This document shows, in pieces, positions 53,387-61,191 of a stretch of DNA of 64,000 nt. Both the position numbers and the translations under genes were made by a program. The stretch lies in contig BMQD01000017.1 in NCBI GenBank assembly GCA_014647935.1, forward strand, positions 124,001 through 188,000. Direction: 5' to 3'. Under the pieces are notes generated by a model that made no database searches, was not told where the DNA came from, and was given only the letters and a program-made list of their open reading frames with translations. The stretch's first letter is position 1, and the number at the start of each line of letters is the position of its first letter. This DNA is from Planomonospora parontospora. GTDB taxonomy: Bacteria > Actinomycetota > Actinomycetes > Streptosporangiales > Streptosporangiaceae.

Positions 53387-54370
53387 ATGCAGCATGCCAT
53401 CCGGGCGGAGGGCCTGGTGAAACGCTACGGGGAGACCCGGGCGCTCGACGGGGTCGATCTCGTCGTCCCGCAGGGACGCCTGCTGGGCGTCCTGGGGCCG
53501 AACGGGGCGGGCAAGACCACCGCGGTGCGGATCCTCGCGACGCTCCTCCGCCCCGACGAGGGCAGGGCCACGGTCGGGGGGTTCGACGTGGTCCGCCAGG
53601 CCCACCAGGTGCGCTCGCTCATCGGCCTCACCGGCCAGTACGCCGCGGTGGACGAGATGCTCACCGGCGTGGAGAACCTGGTCATGATCGGCCGGCTCCT
53701 CGGCATGTCGAGGTCCGACTCCCGGCGGCGGGCCGCCGAGCTGCTGGAGCGGTTCGCCCTCTCCGACGCGGGCGGCCGGGCCACCAAGACCTACTCGGGC
53801 GGCATGCGCCGCCGGCTGGACCTGGCGGCGAGCCTGGTCGGGCGGCCGCAGGTGCTCTTCCTCGACGAGCCCACCACCGGCCTCGACCCCCGCAGCCGGA
53901 CGGAGCTGTGGAGCGTCGTGCGCGGCCTGATGGCCGACGGGGTGTCGGTGCTGCTCACCACCCAATACCTCGAGGAGGCCGACCAGCTCGCCGACGACAT
54001 CGTGGTCTTCGACCACGGCAGGGTGATCGCCTCGGGCACATCCGACGAGCTGAAGGCGACCACCGGCGCGCAGGTCCTGGAGGTCCGGCCGCTCAAGCCC
54101 GCCGACCTCGACCTGGTCTCCCAGGTCGTCGCCGACGTCATCGGCGAGGCCCCCGACCTGACCGGCGGCAGGGCCACCGCCTCGGTGCACGACCCGGCGG
54201 TCGTGCCCGCGATCGTCCGCCGCCTCGACGACCTGGGCGTCGTCGCCACCGAGCTGGCACTGCGCAAGTCCAGCCTGGACGAGGTGTTCCTGGCCCTCAC
54301 CGGCCACCGGGCCGAAGAGGAGCCCGTCACCGAGAAGGCGGCCACGGCGAAGGAAGAGGTTCCGGCATGA
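53387..54370 (+). CDS. ABC exporter ATP-binding protein, DrrA type
   Basis: This 327-residue ATPase has Walker A GPNGAGKTTAVRIL, Q-loop LTGQYAAVDEMLTG, signature YSGGMRRRLDLAASL and Walker B VLFLDEPTTGLDP, followed by an LLTTQYLEEADQLADD H-loop region. A C-terminal domain of about 90 residues (TGAQVLEVRPLKPADLDLV through ALTGHRAEEE) places it in the daunorubicin-resistance DrrA group. It energises export by the adjacent permease, with which it overlaps by four bases (ATGA). ATG is preceded by GAAGGGAA. Confidence 0.93.
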   Translation: MQHAIRAEGLVKRYGETRALDGVDLVVPQGRLLGVLGPNGAGKTTAVRILATLLRPDEGRATVGGFDVVRQAHQVRSLIGLTGQYAAVDEMLTGVENLVMIGRLLGMSRSDSRRRAAELLERFALSDAGGRATKTYSGGMRRRLDLAASLVGRPQVLFLDEPTTGLDPRSRTELWSVVRGLMADGVSVLLTTQYLEEADQLADDIVVFDHGRVIASGTSDELKATTGAQVLEVRPLKPADLDLVSQVVADVIGEAPDLTGGRATASVHDPAVVPAIVRRLDDLGVVATELALRKSSLDEVFLALTGHRAEEEPVTEKAATAKEEVPA

Positions 54371-55185
54371 CGGCGATGACGACGACCGCGGCACCGGCGG
54401 TGGCGGCCCCGGCCGGGCACGTCGGCCCGCTGGCCACGCTCCGGCAGACGATGACGCTGGCCTGGCGCAGTCTGGTCCAGGTCAAGCACAACCCTTGGGA
54501 GCTGCTCGACCTGAGCATCCAGCCCATCATGTTCCTGCTGCTGTTCACCTACGTGTTCGGCGGTGCGATCTCCGGTTCGACGGGCGACTACCTGCAGTTC
54601 GCCCTGCCGGGCCTCCTCGTGCAGAACGCCCTGTTCTACACCCTGTCCACCGCGATCGGGCTGAACACCGACATCACCAAGGGCGTCTTCGACCGGCTCA
54701 GGAGCCTGCCGATCGCGCGGACCGCGCCGCTGTCCGGCCGGATCATCGCCGACACGGCCAAGCAGGTGTGGGCCTTCGCGCTGCTCGTCGGCTTCGGCAT
54801 GATCCTGGGGTTCCGGGTCGAGACGAGCGTGATCGGCCTGCTGGGCGCCCTGGCACTGCTGGTGGTGGTCGCCCTGGCCATGTCGTGGATGTCGGTGCTG
54901 ATCGGGCTCAAGGCCTCCAGCCCGGAGAAGGTGCAGATGATCGCCTTCTCCACCATGATGCCGCTGACGTTCACCAGCAGTGCGCTGGTGCCGTCGAAGA
55001 CCTTCCCCGAATGGCTGCGGGTCTGGTCCGACATCAACCCGGTCACGCACCTGGCCGACGCCATCCGCGGCCTGCTGATCGGCGGCGAGGTCGCCCACGC
55101 CTCGATGATCTCCCTGCTCTGGGCGGCCGGGTTCGCGGTGGTCTTCGCGCCCCTGGCGATCCGGGCCTTCCGCGTCCGGGTGTGA
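54367..55185 (+). CDS. ABC-2 type permease, DrrB type
   Basis: This 272-residue membrane protein has six segments and the ABC-2 signature LMPLTFTSSALVPSKTFPEW-like residues near its C-terminus (visible as MPLTFTSSALVPSKTFPEW, then INPVTHLADAIRGLLIGG). Also seen are NPWELLDLSIQPIMFLLLFT near the N-terminus and KGVFDRLRSLPIARTAPLSG in the cytosolic loop. With the preceding ATPase it forms a DrrAB-type exporter of small lipophilic molecules or antibiotics. The convergent SARP regulator ends 62 bases downstream. Confidence 0.92.
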   Translation: MTAMTTTAAPAVAAPAGHVGPLATLRQTMTLAWRSLVQVKHNPWELLDLSIQPIMFLLLFTYVFGGAISGSTGDYLQFALPGLLVQNALFYTLSTAIGLNTDITKGVFDRLRSLPIARTAPLSGRIIADTAKQVWAFALLVGFGMILGFRVETSVIGLLGALALLVVVALAMSWMSVLIGLKASSPEKVQMIAFSTMMPLTFTSSALVPSKTFPEWLRVWSDINPVTHLADAIRGLLIGGEVAHASMISLLWAAGFAVVFAPLAIRAFRVRV

Positions 55186-55247
55186 CGCCCTCCAGCCGCG
55201 GGGGCGGGGGGCCGTTCTCCGGGAGCGGGGACCCGGAGCCGCGTCCC

Positions 55248-58200
55248 CTACCGTGAGGCCGCCGGGAGATGCGGCGGGAGCCTGCCCGCCAGGGAGACGA
55301 CGTCCTGGCGGGACAGCACGCGGCCGCGCCCGTAGTGGAGGGAGAACCCCTCCTCACCGAGCGCGGCCCTCGCGCGTCCGGTGATCCGCACGTGGTCGAA
55401 GTCGACCACCGCCTCGACGCCCCGGACGGTCGCGGCCCCGCCGAGCAGCGTCGCAGCCCCGGCCGGGTCGCCCTCCGACAGGACCAGGCCGGCCATGCCG
55501 ATCAGCGCCATGCCGAGCGCGCCCGCGTCCGTCGAGCCCGCCGCCTGCTCCAGCGCCGCCTCCAGCAGGCGGCGGGCCCGGGCGAGGTCCCCCTCCTGCT
55601 CGGCCAGCAGACCGAGCGAAACATTGATCATCGCTCTGATCTGCACCGGCATGCCGGGTTCGGCGTCCACCATCCGCAGGGCGTCGGCGTAGTAGCGCCT
55701 GGCCCCGGCGAAGTCGCCGACCTCGCGGGCGAAGTCCCCCCGGCCGGCGAGCAGCGACATCCCGCCGACCCGGTCGCCGTTGCGCAGGGCGAAGCGGAGC
55801 GACTCCTCCAGCAGTTCCCCGGCCGTCGCCCGGTCGCCCGTCAGGTTGAGCGCGAACGCGAGTCTGCCCCGCATGTAGGCGAGTTCGTCCACCGCGGCGA
55901 TCTCCTCCAGGACGGCGATGGCCTCGTGCAGCCTCTCCAGCCCCCGCTCCGGCTCACCGCGCAGAAAGTCCAGCTCGCCCAGCACGGCCAGGGCGTTGCC
56001 GGTGCCCCAGCGCTCGCCGAGCCGGCGGAAACCGTCCAGGGAGACCGTCATCTCCGCCTCGCAGGCGTCGAGCCGGCCGGCGGCGAGCTGCTCGGCCCCG
56101 AGGAACAGGTGGATCAGGGCCCTCACCCACGGGTCGGGATGGGCGGACATCTCGTCGAGGTGACCGTCGTCCGGGCGGGAGCCCAGGAAGAGGGCGACGA
56201 TCGGTCCCGCCAGCGCCACCATCGGATGCCAGGGCCGGGCGACCTCCTCCCTGGCCAGCCGGATCGCCTCGGCCAGTTCGGCCCGTGCGCCGTCGAGGGC
56301 GCTCCCCGCACCGACCGCGTTGATCCCGTACACCGCCCGGGCCAGCGCGAGCGGCCCGGGAGCGGCGCCGCCCGCCTTGCCGAGCACCTCACGGGCCCGG
56401 TGCGCACCCTCGGTCCGGTGGCCGCTCAGCCACCAGTACCAGCCCAGTGCGCCGACCAGCCGCAGCGCCAGCTCGACGCGGCCCCCCTCGACCGCCCAGC
56501 GCAGCGCCGCCGACAGGTTGTCGTGCTCGCGCGCCATCTCGGCGAGGCAGGCCGCCTGCCGCCGGTCGCGGAGTCCCGGATCGGCCGCCTCCGCCAGCTC
56601 GGTGAAGTGGACGGCGTGCGCCAGCCGCAGCCGTTCCCGCTCGCCCGAGGCCTCCAGCCGTTCGGCGGCGTACGCGCGGATGGTCTCCAGCATCCGGTAG
56701 CGGGGCACGGGATCGTGGCCCGCCACCGCCACCAGCGATTTGTCGACCAGGCGGGCCAGCACGTCGAGCACGTCGGCGCGCGGCAGTCCCTCTCCGGCGC
56801 AGATCCGCTCGGCGGCCTCCAGGGCGATGCCCCCGGCGAAGACGGACAGGCGGCGGGCCAGCGCCCGCTCCTGCTCGTCCAGCAGGTCCCAGCTCCACTC
56901 CACCACCGCGTGCAGCGTCTGGTGCCTGGGCAGCGCCGTACGGCTGCCGCCGGTCAGGAGGCGGAACCGGTCGTCGAGGCGGTGGGCGATCTGCCCGGCG
57001 GACAGGGAGCGGAGGCGGGCCGCGGCCAGCTCGATGGCGAGCGGCATGCCGTCGAGCTCGCGGCAGATGCGCACCACCGCGTCGATCTCCGCCTCGGGCC
57101 GGTAGCCGGGACGGACCGCCGCGGCGCGCTCGGCGAACAGGCGGACCGCGGGGTAGTCCAGCGCGGCGTCGCCCGGGCCGCCGTCCGGGCCGTCGCTCGG
57201 GGGCGGGATCTCCAGCGGCGGCACCGGCCAGGTCAGCTCGCCGGTGATGCCGAGCGGCTCGCGGCTCGTGGCCAGGATCCGCACGCCGGGGCAGTCGGCG
57301 AGCACGCGGTCGGCGAGCCGCGCCGCCGCCTCGATCAGATGCTCGCAGTTGTCCAGGACGATCAGCAGCCGTTTCTCCGCCAGAGCCGAGAGCAGACGGG
57401 AGAGCGGATCGCGGGCCCGCGGGGGGAGGGGCCCGGGCCGCACGAGCGGGCCGTCGCGCAGTTCCAGCGCCGAGAACGCCGAGAACACGGCCCCCGGCAC
57501 CTCCGCGGGATCCGCCACCGGGGCGAGCTCCGCCAGCCATACCCCGTCCGGCAGCCCTTCGGCCACCGCCTCGGCCGTCTCGACCGCCAGCCTGCTCTTC
57601 CCCGCGCCGCCGGGGCCGAGCAGGGTGACCAGCCGGTGCCGGGCGAGCAGTTCCGCCGTGCGGGCCACGTCGTGCTCCCGCCCGACGAAGCTGGTGAGCC
57701 CGGCCCGCAGGTTGCCCCGCCGCGGAGACCCCGCCGGTCCCGGCACGGAAGCGGACGCCGGCACGGAAGCGGGAGCGGCCCCTCCGTCGGGCGCGGACGC
57801 CGGGAGGGGCACGCGGCCGGGAGCGGGCGCGGACGGGGGCGCGGGGGAGGCCGTGGAACCGGGCCTCCGCTCCGTCCCGTCCACCGGTTCCCCGCGCAGC
57901 ATGGACAGGTGGAGGCCGGCCAGGCCGGGTGAGGGGTCGGCGCCGAGCTCCTCGGCGAAGAGCGCGCGGGCGTCCTCGAACGCGGCCAGCGCCTCGACCC
58001 GGCGGCCCGAGCCGTACAGCGCGCGCATGAACTGGCCGCGCAGCCGCTCGCGGAACGGGTGGGCGGCGATCAGCGCGGGCAGTTCGGCGGCCAGGCCGGC
58101 CTCCCGGCCGAGCAGCAGGTCGGCCTCGATCCGATCCTCCAGCGCGGCCAGGCGCAGGGCCTCCAGCCGGGCGAGGGCGGAGGCGGCGATCTCGTCACCG

Positions 58201-58619
58201 CCCAGGTCCGCCAGGGCCGGCCCCCGCCACAGCTCCAGCGCGGCGCGGAGCGCGGCCGCCGCCTCCGCCGGGGAGCCCGCGCCGAGGGCGGCCCGGCCCT
58301 CGCCCGCCAGCCGGGCGAACCGGTGCGCGTCCACCTGCTCGGGGCCGGCGGCCAGCCGGTAACCGGTCGCCGTCGCCTCGACGAGACCCCGCGGGTCGCC
58401 CAGCACCGCGCGGAGGCGGGAGACCAGGGCCTGCAACGCATTCGTCACCGCGGCCGGGGGCCGGTCCCCCCAGACCCCCGCGACCAGCCGGTCCGTCGGC
58501 ACGGCCCGCCCGGCGTCGAGGACCAGCAGGCAGAGGAGGGCACGCAGACGCCGACCGGTGATCTCCACGGCCTCGCCGCGGCGGCGGACCTCCAGGGGCC
58601 CGAGGATGGCGAAATTCAC
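55248..58619 (-). CDS. SARP/AfsR-type regulator with NTPase and TPR domains
   Basis: This 1123-residue regulator starts with an OmpR-like winged helix (MNFAILGPLEVRRRGEAVEI, ITGRRLRALLCLLVLDAGRA) and a BTAD domain (VDAHRFARLAGEGRAALGAG through AHPFRERLRGQFMRALYGSG). A Pro/Ser/Ala linker follows. An AAA/NB-ARC-like NTPase begins near residue 315 with Walker A LLGPGGAGKSRLAVETAEA and has LLIVLDNCEHLIEAAARL and ILATSREPLGITGEL. Many TPR-like helices fill the C-terminal third. SARP proteins of this AfsR layout activate secondary-metabolism or morphological genes. GTG is set by GGAGGG seven bases upstream. It faces the DrrAB-type exporter genes. Confidence 0.9.
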   Translation of the reverse strand: MNFAILGPLEVRRRGEAVEITGRRLRALLCLLVLDAGRAVPTDRLVAGVWGDRPPAAVTNALQALVSRLRAVLGDPRGLVEATATGYRLAAGPEQVDAHRFARLAGEGRAALGAGSPAEAAAALRAALELWRGPALADLGGDEIAASALARLEALRLAALEDRIEADLLLGREAGLAAELPALIAAHPFRERLRGQFMRALYGSGRRVEALAAFEDARALFAEELGADPSPGLAGLHLSMLRGEPVDGTERRPGSTASPAPPSAPAPGRVPLPASAPDGGAAPASVPASASVPGPAGSPRRGNLRAGLTSFVGREHDVARTAELLARHRLVTLLGPGGAGKSRLAVETAEAVAEGLPDGVWLAELAPVADPAEVPGAVFSAFSALELRDGPLVRPGPLPPRARDPLSRLLSALAEKRLLIVLDNCEHLIEAAARLADRVLADCPGVRILATSREPLGITGELTWPVPPLEIPPPSDGPDGGPGDAALDYPAVRLFAERAAAVRPGYRPEAEIDAVVRICRELDGMPLAIELAAARLRSLSAGQIAHRLDDRFRLLTGGSRTALPRHQTLHAVVEWSWDLLDEQERALARRLSVFAGGIALEAAERICAGEGLPRADVLDVLARLVDKSLVAVAGHDPVPRYRMLETIRAYAAERLEASGERERLRLAHAVHFTELAEAADPGLRDRRQAACLAEMAREHDNLSAALRWAVEGGRVELALRLVGALGWYWWLSGHRTEGAHRAREVLGKAGGAAPGPLALARAVYGINAVGAGSALDGARAELAEAIRLAREEVARPWHPMVALAGPIVALFLGSRPDDGHLDEMSAHPDPWVRALIHLFLGAEQLAAGRLDACEAEMTVSLDGFRRLGERWGTGNALAVLGELDFLRGEPERGLERLHEAIAVLEEIAAVDELAYMRGRLAFALNLTGDRATAGELLEESLRFALRNGDRVGGMSLLAGRGDFAREVGDFAGARRYYADALRMVDAEPGMPVQIRAMINVSLGLLAEQEGDLARARRLLEAALEQAAGSTDAGALGMALIGMAGLVLSEGDPAGAATLLGGAATVRGVEAVVDFDHVRITGRARAALGEEGFSLHYGRGRVLSRQDVVSLAGRLPPHLPAASR

Positions 58620-58725
58620 CTCGGCGCCCTCCCTCACCCCGTCCATCCATTGATTCTGTCCGATTCCGGGACGTTTCCGCGCCACGGAACCTCGCGATCC
58701 GGTCGGTGCACCTTCCAGATCCGCG

Positions 58726-58731
58726 TAGCAT
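58726..58731 (+). promoter_or_regulatory. -10 element of a possible leaderless promoter for the PEBP lipoprotein
   Basis: TAGCAT is followed by eight bases and then ATG. The same hexamer and spacing are found before the KimA-like permease. There is no Shine-Dalgarno sequence. Confidence 0.4.
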
Positions 58732-58739
58732 CATCGGGC

Positions 58740-59306
58740 ATGGGGAAGTCGAACACGTCTACGCGCGCGCGCCGGACCGTCATGGCGACGGTGTCCGCGG
58801 CGTTCGTCGTCGTCTCTTCCGGTTGCGGCATGGTCGGCAGCGCCGCCTCCGCCGAGCGGCTCCAGCTGGAACCGCTCAGCGTCTCAAGCCCCACGCTGCG
58901 GGACGGTGGCCCCCTGCCGTCCGACTACTCCTGCCGCGGCTCGGTCGGCAACCCGCCGCTGCGATGGTCGCGCGTGCCCGAGGACGCGAAGTCCGTGGCG
59001 ATCGTGGCCGACAACGACAACGCCCAGGCCGGCGCCGAGGTGCACTGGGTGGTGTTCGACATCAACCCGCGCACGAACGAGCTGGCCGAGAGCACGCTTC
59101 CCCCCGGAGCCGTGGAGGGCAGCACGACCAACGGCAAAGTGGGCTATGCGCCTCCGTGCCTGCCTCAGGAGAACTATCGTTTCACTGTCTACGCGCTCAA
59201 CGGGAAGGTCGAGCTCGCGAAGGGTGCCCCCCTCTCCGAGACCCTGAAGAGCATCGCGGACAAGACGATCGCCTGGGGACGGCTGACCGCGACGCACATC
59301 GAGTGA
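58740..59306 (+). CDS. PEBP-family (YbhB/YbcL) lipoprotein
   Basis: This 188-residue protein has a basic N-terminus (MGKSNTSTRARRTV), a hydrophobic segment and a lipobox ending SSGC around residue 28. The mature PEBP domain has PLSVSSPTLRDGGPLPSDYSCRG, the ligand-site NPPLRWSRVPEDAKSVAIV and GAEVHWVVFDINP, then YRFTVYALN near the end. Bacterial homologues bind small anionic ligands; function is unknown. It is divergent from the SARP gene. Confidence 0.85.
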   Translation: MGKSNTSTRARRTVMATVSAAFVVVSSGCGMVGSAASAERLQLEPLSVSSPTLRDGGPLPSDYSCRGSVGNPPLRWSRVPEDAKSVAIVADNDNAQAGAEVHWVVFDINPRTNELAESTLPPGAVEGSTTNGKVGYAPPCLPQENYRFTVYALNGKVELAKGAPLSETLKSIADKTIAWGRLTATHIE

Positions 59307-59329
59307 TGAGCTGAACACCGGAGGTAGTA

Positions 59330-59359
59330 ATGGTTACCGATTCTTCACTTAGGGTGTGA
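59330..59359 (+). CDS. 9-codon possible leader peptide
   Basis: ATG at 59330 is preceded by CCGGAGG at five bases, a near-ideal RBS. The ORF reads MVTDSSLRV and stops at TGA. It lies between the PEBP gene and the Pro-rich membrane protein gene in an AT-richer stretch. It may be a leader peptide for the downstream gene or a chance ORF. Confidence 0.3.
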   Translation: MVTDSSLRV

Positions 59360-59489
59360 CAACGCTCATAGTGGTCCGACACAATCAGATCCAATGTCCG
59401 AGCGCAGGTGATCACAGGGGGCAGGTCGCGTCGATGGCCGCGCGACCTCACCGGCGCCGCTGGGAGGCCATGGCCTTGAAGGTGGTGCA

Positions 59490-61118
59490 ATGATCCTGGT
59501 CATAGTGGGCCTGGTGGCCGTCGTGCTCCTCGTACTGGTCGTCGTGGCCATGGGAATGCGGTCGATGAACCGCAGGGAGAGCGCGCTCCCTGCGGAGCGC
59601 CTGCGGGAGATGGCCGAGAAGGAGGCGTCGACGCCCACGCGGTCCATCGACGACTTCGCGACCCGTGAACCCAAGATGGACCATTTCACGCCGGACCTCT
59701 CCCCGTTCGACGAGCCCAAACCCCGTCCGCCGCGTCCGACGGGCGCCCGCGGCAAGCGCGGCGTGAACGAGTTCGGCGAGCCCGACGACTACGACGACGA
59801 CTACTGGACTCGGCTCCAGGCGGACGACGGCGGCTTCGGCGGTTCCCTCGGGGCCAAGATGGGCGCCAGCCGCCCCGTCGAGCAGCCCGACCGCCCGGAG
59901 GCCGACGCCGACGCGGTGACCGTGCAGGCCCCCCTGCCGAACAGGTCCCGCCCCGGCCAGTCCGCGCCGGTCCCCCCGGCTCCCCCTGTCCCCGCCCCCG
60001 CCGTCGCCTCGGCGTCCCTGCCCTCGGGCCTCAGCGACCTGGTCGAGCCGGTCCAGCCGAACCCGGCCCCCAGCGCCGCTTCGCTGGCCGAGCAGAAGAC
60101 CGTCACCTTCGCCGCGCCGACCCCCGGCACCTTCGGCGACGGCCGCACCCCGCGGTCCGGTTCCCGCCGGAGCAGCCGCTCTTCCTCGTCGAACGCCCCG
60201 ACCGGACCGGGCGGCGCGGGAGGCTCCCGGGCCGGCGGCCCGGCGCGCCCGGACCCGCTGAACGACCCGCTCCGCGGTCCCTACCCGCGCGGCGCCGCCC
60301 CTTCCGCCGCCCCCGGCGCTCAGGTCTCCCCGTCCGGTCCCGCCGTCCCCGGCGATCCGGCCACGACCGGCGGGCAGAGCCCGGCGTTCGGCCCGGCCAC
60401 CGGTGAGGCCGCCGCGATGCCCCCCCTGGGCCCCACCACCAGCGGCGGTTTCCCCGCCATGTCCCCGGTGCCCCCCGGGACCCCGCCCTCCCCGGCGGTG
60501 GACCCGCTCTCCTCCCCCTACGGCGCGGCGCCCTCGACGCCCCCCGCGACCCCCCTCGCGGACAATCCCTGGGCCAAGGCCACGGCCCCGGACTCCGGCG
60601 GCTGGGCCGCGATGAACACGGCCGACATCCTGGACGACCCGGCCCCCTCCTACAGCTCGTACCAGACACCCGTCCACAGCGCCCCTCCCACCGCCCCCTC
60701 CTACGAGGTGAGCGCCGGCTGGGCGACCATCGACGACGACGTGCTCACCGGTCCGAGCCCCGCGATCTCGACTCCGACGGGCCCGTCCCGCGTCGTCGCC
60801 CCCTACGACGACCTCCCGAGGGGAGGCTCCGGCCCCGCGGCCGGCGGAGACTACGGTTACGAGACCGGCCGGTACGCCTCGCCCGCCAACCCCGTCGCCT
60901 GGCCCGAGCCGGCCCCCGCGGGCCCCGTCGGCGGTCCTCTCGCAGGCCCCGCCACGAGTGCCGCCACCGGGAGCGCGAGCTGGCCGAGTTACGGCGATCT
61001 CTACGGCGCCACCGCCGAGACCGCCGCGGCCCCCGACGGGCAAAGCCGCGCGGGTTCACGGGGCGGCCACCATCGCAGCCAGGACCAGGATCAGGACTAC
61101 CCCGACTATTACCGCTGA
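59490..61118 (+). CDS. single-pass membrane protein with long Pro/Ser/Ala-rich tail
   Basis: This 542-residue protein begins with one membrane segment (MILVIVGLVAVVLLVLVVVA). A charged region follows (SMNRRESALPAERLREMAEKE) with a conserved acidic block GEPDDYDDDYWTRLQADDG near residue 95. The remainder is a low-complexity Pro/Ala/Ser/Gly-rich cytosolic tail rich in Tyr near its end (SYSSYQTP, GDYGYETGRYAS, DQDYPDYYR). I do not recognise the family; similar N-in, disordered-tail proteins occur in streptosporangia-like actinomycetes. The RBS is weak (GAAGGTGGTG). A strong terminator hairpin follows. Confidence 0.7.
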   Translation: MILVIVGLVAVVLLVLVVVAMGMRSMNRRESALPAERLREMAEKEASTPTRSIDDFATREPKMDHFTPDLSPFDEPKPRPPRPTGARGKRGVNEFGEPDDYDDDYWTRLQADDGGFGGSLGAKMGASRPVEQPDRPEADADAVTVQAPLPNRSRPGQSAPVPPAPPVPAPAVASASLPSGLSDLVEPVQPNPAPSAASLAEQKTVTFAAPTPGTFGDGRTPRSGSRRSSRSSSSNAPTGPGGAGGSRAGGPARPDPLNDPLRGPYPRGAAPSAAPGAQVSPSGPAVPGDPATTGGQSPAFGPATGEAAAMPPLGPTTSGGFPAMSPVPPGTPPSPAVDPLSSPYGAAPSTPPATPLADNPWAKATAPDSGGWAAMNTADILDDPAPSYSSYQTPVHSAPPTAPSYEVSAGWATIDDDVLTGPSPAISTPTGPSRVVAPYDDLPRGGSGPAAGGDYGYETGRYASPANPVAWPEPAPAGPVGGPLAGPATSAATGSASWPSYGDLYGATAETAAAPDGQSRAGSRGGHHRSQDQDQDYPDYYR

Positions 61119-61136
61119 TTTCCTCCGTCATCCGTA

Positions 61137-61173
61137 AAGGCCTCCGGTAAGCACCCCCGCTGCCGGAGGCCTT
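61137..61173 (+). terminator. 11-pair hairpin after the Pro-rich membrane protein gene
   Basis: AAGGCCTCCGG (61137-61147) pairs perfectly with CCGGAGGCCTT (61163-61173) around a 15-base loop. It ends 18 bases before the next start codon, so the following gene must have its promoter overlapping or inside this hairpin. Confidence 0.75.
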
Positions 61174-61178
61174 CGGCA

Positions 61179-61184
61179 TAGGGT
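61179..61184 (+). promoter_or_regulatory. -10 element of a possible leaderless promoter for the SulP fusion gene
   Basis: TAGGGT is followed by seven bases and then ATG (61192). A hairpin fills the DNA just upstream and no Shine-Dalgarno is present, so a leaderless transcript is likely. Confidence 0.4.
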
Positions 61185-61191
61185 CTGCCCC

